Source: Solenopsis invicta
Lineage: Eukaryota; Arthropoda; Insecta; Hymenoptera; Formicidae
Length of the DNA: 64,000 nt
Assembly: GCF_016802725.1 (NCBI RefSeq)
Contig: NC_052666.1
Span: forward strand, 12,417,375 to 12,481,374
Direction of reading: 5' to 3'
Within the stretch, counting starts at the first letter, position 1. The number at the start of each line of letters is the position of its first letter. The position numbers and the translations under genes were made by a program. The notes under the pieces are model-generated. The model was not told the origin of the DNA and did no database searches. It saw only the letters and a list, made by a program, of their open reading frames with translations. Below, piece after piece: positions 23,815 to 32,975 of the stretch.

Positions 23815-23990
23815 GTGTGTGTGTTATAAATTTTTATTATGTAATACTTACATTTGCGTGTAATTCTCGGCATTTTGCCCATTTCTTGCTTCTCGCTGGA
23901 CATTATGCTCACGCGGCAAAGCCTATCACAGATCATATAAGTAAATAGATACTCCCGTAGTTTGCTTTGAATTAGCATTTTAAACGCCAC
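19610..23990 (-). CDS. Small RGG-rich, Pro/Tyr-rich host gene, split by a transposon
   Basis: Splice signals define a minus-strand gene. Exon A ends at 23852 (GTAAGT donor); exon B starts at 23729 after a strong TTGTTACAG acceptor, resumes after the 3.5-kb insertion at 20193 and ends at 20029 (GTAAGT donor); exon C runs 19858-19610 after a TTGTTGTAG acceptor. From exon B the frame is open: a charged KKKVERREERQVDEERE helix, an RGG-like tract (GGRRGGRRGGRGGGRGGG), then in exon C QVNQLVRRALQKERRR, a poly-Pro region and a Tyr-rich tail ending GYGNYYYRYPYQ. An AATAAA signal overlaps the TAA stop. RGG tracts usually bind RNA and the tail looks like a low-complexity domain; both roles are inference. 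Exon A (MSSEKQEMGKMPRITRK) does not join exon B in the RGG frame, so exon A may be untranslated, the RGG ATG may be the start, or the gene may be broken. Confidence 0.6.
20753..21973 (-). CDS. DUF4817-type Tc1/mariner transposase, two open blocks
   Basis: The N-terminal block (21973-21494) starts MPPRYSNEELANMLLIYGEC with a Cys/Arg-rich helix-turn-helix of the DUF4817 type (RRAAALYAIRYPDKRHPS) and continues to the HTH region TRAVARDLNITQTRVHRIIK. The C-terminal block (21367-20753) has the catalytic core: MWTDECTF (first Asp), FQQDGHPAHTG (second Asp) and SPDLTPMDFFAWGYI (third Asp). By hand count 42 residues lie between the second and third Asp, which would make it a DD42D variant. The blocks lie in different frames (mod 3) with an AT-rich gap at 21368-21493 that has donor-like (GTAAGC) and acceptor-like signals, so a short intron is likely. 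I see no stop or frameshift within either block. Confidence 0.8.
22044..22125. repeat. Short inverted repeat upstream of the DUF4817-type transposase
   Basis: CGCATTTATTTTAAAGCGGGA is answered by TCCCGCGTTAAAATAAATGC about 30 bases later. It lies at the centre of the 3.5-kb element between the two opposed transposase copies, where both 5' ends meet. Confidence 0.7.
22180..23402 (+). pseudogene. Degenerate inverted second copy of the DUF4817-type transposase
   Basis: On the plus strand, words such as TGGACGGATGAA (WTDE, 22870), GGTTATCCAGCCCATACGGC (23152) and TGGATTTTTTTGCATGGGGA (23272) match the reverse complement of the left copy. Identity is high over the last 200 bp and low further in. 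Many frameshifts and stops are present. Confidence 0.75.
23767..23822 (+). repeat. CT then GT dinucleotide microsatellite
   Basis: About 50 bases of CT repeats with one TTTC interruption, then GTGTGTGTG. It lies in the predicted intron between exons A and B of the RGG/Pro-Tyr gene. Confidence 0.9.
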
Positions 23991-24195
23991 CTAGGTGAAT
24001 ATACGTAAACAAACTAATATTCAATGTGGACGACCTCTAATACAATATATTTATTAGCAATAGTAAAAATAAAAGAAATAAAAACAAAAGTTGCAACTGT
24101 AAAATTATAAACTAAAAAATTAATCATTACATTGATCATATCAATAGTTAAAAGTTTGATAGAAGCTTTATAGTTATTAAATTTCTCCAATTTTT

Positions 24196-24510
24196 GAGTT
24201 TCTCCATGGTAGCATGTCGATTCGTGTCTTCTCTCTCAACTCAGCATCAAGCGAGGAAGATGCGCTATTGAAACGCTCCCCACTACTGTCTGCCCGCACC
24301 TCGACCTCCGCCGTGCTGCCGCGAAACACGTACGTGCGCGGCTGCCGCACACATGCGAAGCCGCGCACGTATGTATGTGTTTCGCGGCAGCACGGCGGAG
24401 GTCGGGGTGCGGGCGGACAGTAATAGGGAGCGTTTCAATAGCGCATCTTCCTCGCACGACGCTGGGTCGAGAGAGAAGACACGAATCGACATGCTGGAGA
24501 AACTCGGCAG
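24196..24510. mobile_element. GC-rich palindrome of about 310 bp
   Basis: Arms of about 140 bp (24196-24340 and 24360-24510) are reverse complements. GCATGTCGATTCGTGTCTTC, GATGCGCTATTGAAACGCTC and CCGCGAAACACGTACGTGCG each recur inverted with few mismatches. Near-identical open frames on both strands reflect the symmetry, not two genes. Probably a foldback MITE. The flanks (24000-24195 and 24511-24789) show nothing else. Confidence 0.85.
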
Positions 24511-24789
24511 AAATTGTGTCCCTTGCTATGCGCCTATACGGGCGGTATATGGGATACCACGGTTGATCGCGCACTGTTCTAATTTTTAATTGCATAAAGA
24601 AATTTACTCGAATACTAAGATTTATTTGAAAAATAATGTAAATAGAATTACGATTTTTAATAATAAATTAAAATTATGTTATCACGGCATTACAGCTTCA
24701 ATTCATGCAACTGTTACTTTATGTCGAGACATAATTTTAATTATTTAATGAAACTTGTAAATCTCTTTAAACAATTACTTATTAAAATA

Positions 24790-25003
24790 ATCTTATTTTA
24801 TATTTGAATGATATTATATTTGAAAAGGTTCAACCTCAACCTGATGGCACAAGTTGTGGAATTTATGCTGCAGTTTTCGCCACGATTGTAGCTTTAGGAG
24901 GCAATCCTTCTAATCAAAAATATTCTGAGAACATAAAATGTATGAGACAACATTTTGTTCAAATTATAGAAAATAATAAATTTATGCCATTTCCCAGCAA
25001 ATA
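24790..25003 (+). pseudogene. C-terminal fragment of a Ulp1-like cysteine protease domain from a Mutator-like element
   Basis: The translation FEKVQPQPDGTSCGIYAA shows the Gln-Pro-Asp-Gly-x-x-Cys-Gly block of Ulp1/SENP (C48) peptidases, where Gln shapes the oxyanion hole and Cys is the nucleophile. It continues for about 45 residues to PFPSK and a stop. It matches the 3' end of the Mutator-like gene at 32976-33060 in the window. No upstream part of the gene is visible, so it is a 3' fragment of another copy. Confidence 0.8.
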
Positions 25004-25080
25004 AATTTATTTAATTTTATTCATAAAAAGTATTATGATACTCGAAAAGTATTGTAATTGTCAAAGGCGTTCATCGTGAA

Positions 25081-25453
25081 CTACCCTAGTAGCATTTTCT
25101 GAAGAGCAGAAACTACGTGCAGCAAAATTGAATTATATGTGTAAAAGATTATTCTTAATATTCTCCTATTGACAGTCTATCAGCAAGATTCATGCAATGT
25201 GCATGCAAATGAATTGGTTGCAGATACTTGCTGCAGAGCAGATTCTTGCTGCAGAGCAGATTCTTCCCGTTACTGCAGACTGTAAACAAAATACTGAAAT
25301 TCTTACAGCAGATAAGTGAAAATTTCTTACAAGAATCTGCCTTACAGAATCTTTCAAAGAACTTGAGCAGAATGAAGAAGCAGATCATAACGTCCTGCTG
25401 ACATAATTTGCCAATATTTACAGCAATTTTGCAGCTAATTGCTACTAGGGTAG
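25081..25453. mobile_element. MITE with CCCTAGTAGCA ends and TA flanks
   Basis: The ends CTACCCTAGTAGCA (25081-25094) and TGCTACTAGGGTAG (25440-25453) are perfect inverted repeats. Taking TA as the duplicated target, the element is CCCTAGTAGCA...TGCTACTAGGG (25084-25450), about 367 bp, of Tc1/mariner type. It contains a tandem CTTGCTGCAGAGCAGATT repeat (around 25228-25263) and no gene. Confidence 0.82.
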
Positions 25454-25724
25454 ATAGATGTAAAAAATACCAGGGGCGTTTATCCGGAGCAAGCTAGTTT
25501 AAAATAATTATCATAGCGTGAGCTGGCTATCATACATATAAAAAATGTCTCAATTGATAAATTAGAATGTTGGAGAGACAAAGGAAGATTGGTTGCGTCT
25601 CACAGGAATGGGCGATGGAGAGCCCCATTCTATATTCTTAATAAATCGTATAACACGATTTTGTAATACACTACTCAAAAGAAAATAGGGAACACTTTCC
25701 AGACACCAAAAATTAGGCTATTTT

Positions 25725-26370
25725 CAAATGACTGTAACTCGGTGAAAAATCATCGTAGATAAAAAATAAAAAAAGCATTTTGAAGCTTGAAGATCCAACT
25801 TTAACGCTCTATCAGCAGATTTTCAAAATTCTTTTAACTTCCTTGTCTTATGCAGTAAAAAAGCACACCCTGTTTTGTTCCTTAAAATTTCGTATTTTTG
25901 ACACTTTGCAGCTCGACCAACAAATTTTTTTCGAACAACTCAAGTAAAGCTTCATAAACTACAACATTTTGCCTACAAAATGCTTTTTTTAAAATTTCTC
26001 TACGATTTTTTTTTGACCGAGTTACGCTACTTTGAAGCTAAACCTGCATTTTTTACAAATGATATCCGTACTCCGTGAAAAATCATCGTAGACAAAAAAT
26101 CAAAAAACCATTTTAAAGCTCGAAGTTCCAGCTTCAACATGCTGTTAATGGTTTTCAAAAATTTTCTCAATTCCTTAGTACTATGCCCCAAAAAAGATAC
26201 ACTGTTTTTTCCTTAAAATAACGTATTTTTAACAGCCTGTAGCTCAATAAAAAAATTTTTCTCGACAAATCCAATGCAAGTGCCATAAAGTATGACATTT
26301 TCTCTACAAAATGCTTTTTTTAAAGTTTTCTCTACGATTTTTTTTGACCGAGTTACAAGACTTTGAAGAT
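25725..26370 (+). repeat. Two direct repeats of about 310 bp in the left Tc1 arm
   Basis: Units starting near 25738 (CTCGGTGAAAAATCATCGTAG) and 26070 (CCGTGAAAAATCATCGTAG) share CAAAATGCTTTTTTTAAA, TCTACGATTTTTTTTGACCG and intervening blocks at moderate identity. The mirror pair is at 28795-29430 in the right arm. They could be ancient subterminal transposase-binding repeats. Confidence 0.75.
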
Positions 26371-26475
26371 ATACATTTTTTACAGTACATTTTTCCGAAA
26401 AATGACGTCTACCGCCGACATTAGCATTACCCAATGTGCACCACGTGGAGGTTGTCGGTCGGATTTTTGCACATC

Positions 26476-26625
<150 letters not shown>

Positions 26626-26719
26626 ATCACAGCAGAGATAAGGAGTTCGTCACTTCTGCAGTATTTAATGACTCCAAACCCTCTCTGCTGTGTGTGTATG
26701 CGCTCGCGCGCATGAGAGT

Positions 26720-27311
26720 TCAATAGTGTGTATTTCCTCCTCTCTGATCAATTACTGCTTGCAAGCGTTCTCGCATATTTATACATCTTGCAATACGATC
26801 TTGCGGAATGTTGTGCCAAATTTCCGTTAAAATTTCTCCCAATTCTTCTAAATTTCGCGGCTGTTCCTCGCGACGCCTTAATCGTCGTTCCATTTCATCC
26901 CAAATGTGCTCGATTGGATTTAAGTCCGGGCTATTGGCGGGATGATTTAACAGTCTAATTGCGTGTCGTTGAAAAAAACGTCGCGTTATATTCGCCGTAT
27001 GAGGTCGAGCGTTGTCCTGCATAAAAATAAAGTTCCGACAGGTTCGATTTAATAGCAAAACGTGTGGTCGTAGAATATCGTTGATATAACGAACACCCGT
27101 CATTGCCGGAGGTGGCAGGATCACTAGATCACTTCGTCTTGTAAGTGATATACACCCCCACACCATCACGGAACCGCCGTTGTAGGATCGTATTGGCATA
27201 ACGCAACGTCGATCATAGCGTTCATTTCGTCGATGCCAAGTACGTATACGAGCATCATTGCCATAAAGGCAAAAACATGATTCGTCGGAGAAATATACAT
27301 TTCTCCAATCC
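26720..27311 (-). pseudogene. Inverted 3' half copy of the Tc1 transposase
   Basis: This is the left-arm mirror of the gene at 27465-28475. From the first catalytic region (NVYFSDESCF, about 27300) to the stop it encodes the same residues as the complete copy, but it lacks the N-terminal DNA-binding half and a promoter of its own. It is part of the terminal inverted repeat, not a separate gene. Confidence 0.9.
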
Positions 27312-27464
27312 TGTGAACTGTAAACATATATTCGTCTTAGTCTAAAAAAAATCTCTTTTTAGACAAAGATGACCATATGTAAACATTGCATGCTCAATAC
27401 AATAAAATTTTGTTTAGTACGCCGGCGATTCTCGCAGTGTGATAAGCGACACGGAATTTTCAAA

Positions 27465-28475
27465 ATGCCGCGTAGACATTTATCGGCCGTAGAAGTTGCA
27501 CGCATAATTGCGCTTTTGCAACAAGGTTTTAGTATGCGTTATGTGGCGCAAGATATTGGTGCATCTGTGTCCGTAGTGAGTAGAGCTTGGTTACGATATC
27601 AAGACACGGGAAATTACACGAGACGTGAAGGTAGTGGTCGTTCTCGATTAACGACAAATAGACAAGATCTAGCCATTGTTCGATATGCATTAGAAAGACG
27701 AATAATTACCGCAAGAAACATTCGTAATGACATTCATTTGCGCCATGTGTGCGAACAAACAATTCGCAACCGTTTGAGAGAAGCCGGTCTTCGTTCTCGT
27801 GTTCGTGCACAAGTACCAAGACTCACACTCGTACATCGCCAAGTACGTTATCAATTTGCGCGCGATCACATAAATTGGACCGCTAGGGATTGGAGAAATT
27901 TATATTTCGACGAATCACGTTTTTGCCTTTATGGCAATGATGCTCGTATACGTACTTGGCGTCGACGAAATGAACGCTATGATCGACGTTGCGTTATGCC
28001 AATACGATCCTACAACGGCGGTTCCGTGATGGTGTGGGGGTGTATATCACTTACAAGACGAAGTGATCTAGTGATCCTGCCACCTCCGGCAATGACGGGT
28101 GTTCGTTATATCAACGATATTCTACGACCACACGTTTTGCTATTAAATCGAACCTGTCGGAACTTTATTTTTATGCAGGACAACGCTCGACCTCATACGG
28201 CGAATATAACGCGACGTTTTTTTCAACGACACGCAATTAGACTGTTAAATCATCCCGCCAATAGCCCGGACTTAAATCCAATCGAGCACATTTGGGATGA
28301 AATGGAACGACGATTAAGGCGTCGCGAGGAACAGCCGCGAAATTTAGAAGAATTGGGAGAAATTTTAACGGAAATTTGGCACAACATTCCGCAAGATCGT
28401 ATTGCAAGATGTATAAATATGCGAGAACGCTTGCAAGCAGTAATTGATCAGAGAGGAGGAAATACACACTATTGA
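27465..28475 (+). CDS. Intact Tc1 transposase (DD34E), 336 residues
   Basis: The ATG at 27465 (MPRRHLSAVEVARIIALLQQ) is chosen because it opens the paired-like helix-turn-helix; an upstream in-frame ATG at 27369 would add 32 residues unlike the family. A second HTH includes CEQTIRNRLREAGLRSRV. The catalytic triad is LYFDESRF, FMQDNARPHTA and SPDLNPIEHIWDEME, with 34 residues between the second Asp and the Glu by hand count, the Tc1 DD34E signature. There are no stops or frameshifts, length is normal, and an intact enzyme that cuts at the CACTACTC ends and targets TA is plausible. In one detail the copy differs from its inverted partner: YFDES here versus YFSDES on the left arm, the family norm, so one Ser appears deleted beside the first catalytic Asp. 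Confidence 0.9.
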   Translation: MPRRHLSAVEVARIIALLQQGFSMRYVAQDIGASVSVVSRAWLRYQDTGNYTRREGSGRSRLTTNRQDLAIVRYALERRIITARNIRNDIHLRHVCEQTIRNRLREAGLRSRVRAQVPRLTLVHRQVRYQFARDHINWTARDWRNLYFDESRFCLYGNDARIRTWRRRNERYDRRCVMPIRSYNGGSVMVWGCISLTRRSDLVILPPPAMTGVRYINDILRPHVLLLNRTCRNFIFMQDNARPHTANITRRFFQRHAIRLLNHPANSPDLNPIEHIWDEMERRLRRREEQPRNLEELGEILTEIWHNIPQDRIARCINMRERLQAVIDQRGGNTHY

Positions 28476-28565
28476 ACTCTCATGCGCGCGAGCGCATACA
28501 CACACAGCAGAGAGGGTTTGGAGTCATTAAATACTGCAGAAGTGACGAACTCCTTATCTCTGCTG

Positions 28566-28693
<128 letters not shown>

Positions 28694-29501
28694 GATGTGC
28701 AAAAATCCGACCGACAACCTCCACGTGGTGCACATTGGGTAATGCTAATGTCGGCGGTAGACGTCATTTTTCGGAAAAATGTACTGTAAAAAATGTATAT
28801 CTTCAAAGTCTTGTAACTCGGTCAAAAAAAATCGTAGAGAAAACTTTAAAAAAAGCATTTTGTAGAGAAAATGTCATACTTTATGGCACTTGCATTGGAT
28901 TTGTCGAGAAAAATTTTTTTATTGAGCTACAGGCTGTTAAAAATACGTTATTTTAAGGAAAAAACAGTGTATCTTTTTTGGGGCATAGTACTAAGAAATT
29001 GAGAAAATTTTTGAAAACCATTAACAGCATGTTGAAGCTGGAACTTCGAGCTTTAAAATGGTTTTTCGATTTTTTGTCTACGATGATTTTTCACGGAGTA
29101 CGGATATCATTTGTAAAAAATGCAGGTTTAGCTTCAAAGTAGCGTAACTCGGTCAAAAAAAATCGTAGAGAAATTTTAAAAAAAGCATTTTGTAGGCAAA
29201 ATGTTGTAGTTTATGAAGCTTTACTTGAGTTGTTCGAAAAAAATTTGTTGGTCGAGCTGCAAAGTGTCAAAAATACGAAATTTTAAGGAACAAAACAGGG
29301 TGTGCTTTTTTACTGCATAAGACAAGGAAGTTAAAAGAATTTTGAAAATCTGCTGATAGAGCGTTAAAGTTGGATCTTCAAGCTTCAAAATGCTTTTTTT
29401 ATTTTTTATCTACGATGATTTTTCACCGAGTTACAGTCATTTGAAAATAGCCTAATTTTTGGTGTCTGGAAAGTGTTCCCTATTTTCTTTTGAGTAGTGT
29501 A

Positions 29502-30278
29502 TAATTTTAGTATATTTGCGACAATATTATCTTTTCGAATATTTTTGATAGTAATAAAAATAAGAAACATATTTTTATTACTAATTTATATTTATATTCT
29601 GTAAACGTGACAAAGTATAAATATAAATAAAACGTAATTTCTATAAATTGAAAATTGAGTTTTTTATAATTTTTCGAGTGATTCGCCTGTAATAAAAATG
29701 TAATTTCTGTACAATGAAATAAGAATTAGTTATCAAAAACAATAAGAGCAAAATTAATTGTATTTTTTTTTGTTTGTTGCCCGTGTGTTGTAAAAAAATT
29801 ACAAACAAATTTGTTGCTCTGTTAGTTTTCTTAAAAAATATTTGGTTACAGGAAAATTAAATTCGCGCGCGTGGGTTTATATATATAAACGATAGATTCT
29901 AAAACTAATGCAGGCAGAACTGAGAACCTCTATCCTTTTTTATTTACTTCTCGTCTTACTCTATCAAGGCGAGGGACAGAGAGATGGAAGCACTTTGGCT
30001 TGCAAGCTGGGTTTTGTACATACACGCATCGGCATAAATGTCCCTTAGCGCGCGGCGCTCCGCTATCGCACATACCCAAAGATGTACACGTACATGTCTC
30101 TTATTGTTAGTAGCGCATGTATGCGATAGCGGAGCACTAATTTTGATCAATTTTGATTGATAAAATAAATACCAAAGGCGTCTATTTCGACGGTACTGGT
30201 ATGATAAATACTAAGGGCGTCATTGACGATCTTGCCGCGCGGTCTGCTCCTGATGGCTAGGCGACCGCTAGGCGGTCC
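29502..30278. other. Gene-free spacer with scattered repeat fragments
   Basis: 29743-29860 resembles an arm of the foldback element at 37666-38322 (shared TTTGTTGCTCTGTTAGTTTT-like words). 30058-30137 carries an 18-bp hairpin (GCTCCGCTATCGCA and its complement). 30171-30235 is an inverted fragment of the motif found in the 31.4-32.9 kb array (GCGTCTATTTCGACGGTACT). No coding potential is seen. Confidence 0.5.
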
Positions 30279-30560
30279 CCGCACGCAGTGGATACGGAAA
30301 GTACACGCTCATTCGCCGACTTTATTAATTTTTATCTCGGTAATTATTGTAATTTTTGAAAAATGGTAAAGGACTTTTCTTCTTTTCTGTATGTATATAT
30401 ACAGGGTGTCAGGTAAAGTTTACTCTCCTGGGTTGATAGAGCAAGTCAAACTGAGAAGAAAAGTCCTTTACCATTTTTTAAAATTCGCAATAGTTGAGAT
30501 AAAAATTAGCAAAGTCGGCAAGTGAGTACGTACTTTCCCTACTCACCGCACGCAGGGAGC
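30279..30560. mobile_element. Foldback element with about 120-bp arms
   Basis: CGCACGCAGTGGATACGGAA through GGTAAAGGACTTTTCTTCT on the left is matched in reverse complement by the right arm (30440-30560), with roughly 80-85 percent identity by eye. The loop contains TATACAGGGTGTCAGG, a Tc1/mariner-like end word, so a short element may have inserted at the centre. Confidence 0.75.
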
Positions 30561-30800
30561 GGGGAGCGGGGCCCGTCGGCCGCGAAACCAGCGGCAGTCG
30601 CCAAGCCAGCCACGGCCGGCGCGCGGCGGCGCGCTGAGAGAGAAGCTAAAAATAGCTTTCTTACTCCGCGTCGCCTGCCACGGCCGGCGCGGTGAGGAGG
30701 GAGAAGCAGCAATAGCTATCTTAGCCGTCTCGCCGCGCCACTTGCCGCGAGCTAGATTCACCAAATCTATATTATCGACCTCGATTGAGTTCGTCTGTCA
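30561..30800. other. CpG-rich stretch without a gene
   Basis: Two partial direct repeats share CCACGGCCGGCGCG followed by a purine-rich word and ATAGCT.TCTTA. Base composition is far from the surrounding AT-rich DNA, but no open frame shows recognisable motifs. Confidence 0.4.
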
Positions 30801-30830
30801 CTTTAGCATCCCCTTAAGAGGATGCTAAAG
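30801..30830. repeat. 30-bp palindrome centred on TTAA: two MITE ends back to back
   Basis: CTTTAGCATCCCCTTAAGAG plus GATGCTAAAG is an inverted repeat with one mismatched pair. The right half continues like the left end of the MITE at 44182 (GAACTTCCTTCGCGTCGGCA versus GAACTTCCTCGACGTCGGCA). The left half resembles the opposite end of the same family. It looks like two copies abutting at one TTAA. Confidence 0.65.
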
Positions 30831-31439
30831 CAACAAGAGAACTTCCTTCGCGTCGGCACTGCAGATTTGTAGTAAGAATCTGCGAAAGCCGAACTCCGAT
30901 CGCGCGTAACAGCGCCAACTATACGCGGAAAATGTTACTCAATGATAAATTACCGACATTTTTAATTTTGTCATATTACCATCGACATATAGGCAGGAAT
31001 GGCGTCCTTCAACGCGCGGCGCATATGTGCTACACATATGTATACGCGAAGCGCGCACGTACATACATACATGTATTGAAAACATGTATACATGCATACG
31101 ATGTAGTAATTATTTGATGTAGATATTACATCTATATTAGAATGTAAATATCTGTATCCATACGAGGATATTATCACCATGTAGCCAAATGTGTGATTTT
31201 TGGTCGGAAAATAATAACGCTTTTAATAGATACAAATTTCCGACCGCTTTTGTTCTCTCCAGAATCGATATTTGAAAACCAAACAGATAATCGTGATTAT
31301 GTACATGAAAACATAAGCATGCTTTCGATCTTAATTTTCATAGAACACCGATTGTTGCACAGAGCTTTCAGAAAGATTTCAACCTTTTACATTTTATGTG
31401 CAATACTTCTGAAAGCATTCTGCAACATGTCATGAAATA
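30831..31439. other. Probable body of a TTAA-type MITE, then gene-free DNA
   Basis: The first 70 bases continue the MITE family similarity. The right end of this copy could not be located. The remainder is AT-rich with alternating purine-pyrimidine ACATAC/GTATAC words and no convincing gene. Confidence 0.35.
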
Positions 31440-32860
31440 TTTCATATTACGTAAGAATGTAACCAATATTTTTGTCATTTTCGATTATAGTTTACAAATA
31501 ATACTATTAGAATGCATTCTTTTGATTAAAATAATTAAGTATTGTTCGTCATAGATGCTTCTGACATTTATTTTGTCAGTACCATCGAAACGGATACTTT
31601 TGTTATCAATACCATCCGAAAAGATGCTTTTGATTCAATAAACTTATATTATGTACCGCATATCTTTGTCATTCCAATGGACAAATTTAGTTGTAGTATA
31701 TTTTCTGTTTCATGCATACTAAAACTATGTAATAATAAGAAACATTTATAATATAGAATGAGCCCCTCCAACGCCCATTCCCGTGAGAACGCAGCCAATA
31801 TTTTTTTCGTCTCTCCGAAAATAATTTACAAATAATTATTTTTGTAATAGAACGAATTCTTCTGATTTGTATTAAAATCAGAATTGTCCGGTACAGATGC
31901 TTCTGGTATTTACCTTGCCAGTACCATCGAAACGGACGCTTCGATTTTTATTACAATCAGTATCGTCCAGTATAGATGCTTCTGACATTTACTTTGACAG
32001 TACCATCGAAACGAACGTTTTTATTGTTATCAATACCATCCGAAAGGATGCTTTTGATTCAATATATCTATATTATGTACTGTTTATATTTTTGTCATTT
32101 CAATCGACAAATTTATTTTCAGTACATTTCATGCATATTAAAACTACGTAATAATAATAAACATTTTTAATATTAACAATATAGAATGGGCCACTCCAAC
32201 GTCCATTCCCGTGAGAACGCAACCAATATTTTTCTCGTCTCTCAGATTATAATTTAGCAATAATTATTTATGTAATAAAAGAAATTCTTGATTTTTATTA
32301 AAATCAGAATCGTTTGATATAGATGCTTCTGGTATTTACTTTGCCAGTACCATCGGGACAAACGCTTCGATTTTTATTAAAATCAGTATCGTTCAGTACA
32401 AATGCTTCTGACATTTACTTTGCCAGTACCATCGCAACGGACGTTTTTATTGTTAGCAATACCATCCAAAAAGATGCTTTTGATTCTTATTTTAAGTATA
32501 TCTATGTCATGTACTGTTTATATTTTTGTCATTTCAATCGACAAATTTATTTTCAGTACATTTTCTGTTTTAAGAGTACTAAAATTACATAATAAAAAAT
32601 ATATATAATATTGATAATAGAATGGGCCCCTCCAACGCCCATTCCCGTGAAAACGCAACCAATATTGTTTTCGTTTCTCCGATAATAATTTAGCAATAAT
32701 TATTTGTAATAGAAGACATTCTTCTGATTTTTATTAAAATCACAATCGTCCGATATAGATGCTTCTGGTTTTTACTTTGCCAGTACCATCGGGACGGACG
32801 CTCCGATTTTTATTATAATCAGTACTTTCAGAATGTACGCTATGCTATCCAAATAAAAGC
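31440..32860 (+). repeat. Tandem array, about 430-bp units, 3.3 copies
   Basis: The landmark GAATGGGCCCCTCCAACGCC (with small variants) followed by CATTCCCGTGAGAACGCA occurs at about 31757, 32186 and 32620, a period of 429-434 bp. A partial unit precedes the first. Each unit holds two or three internal copies of a shorter motif, GATGCTTCTG-x-CATTTACTTTGCCAGTACC followed by ATCG-x-AACGGACG. Frames opened by the motif are short and differ between units, so I do not call them genes. Similar words flank the other side of the adjacent Mutator-like gene (36330-36420). Confidence 0.88.
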
Positions 32861-32975
32861 TTTTATCTGCTTGGAAAAGGTATCAGTTTATTGTCTTCTA
32901 TAATTTTTATAAAGTGTTCTCTCATGCACCTTACGTTTTTAGAATATCTTTCGTTGCACGGATTACCTCCTAAAG

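Noticed and set aside
24214..24595. Matching open frames on both strands (MSIRVFSLNSAS and MSIRVFSLDPAS)
   Set aside because: They come from the symmetry of the GC-rich palindrome at 24196-24510.
31542..32608. Repeated short open frames in the 430-bp array (DASDIYF, NTIRKDAFDS)
   Set aside because: They look conserved only because the DNA is repeated; frames end soon and differ between units.
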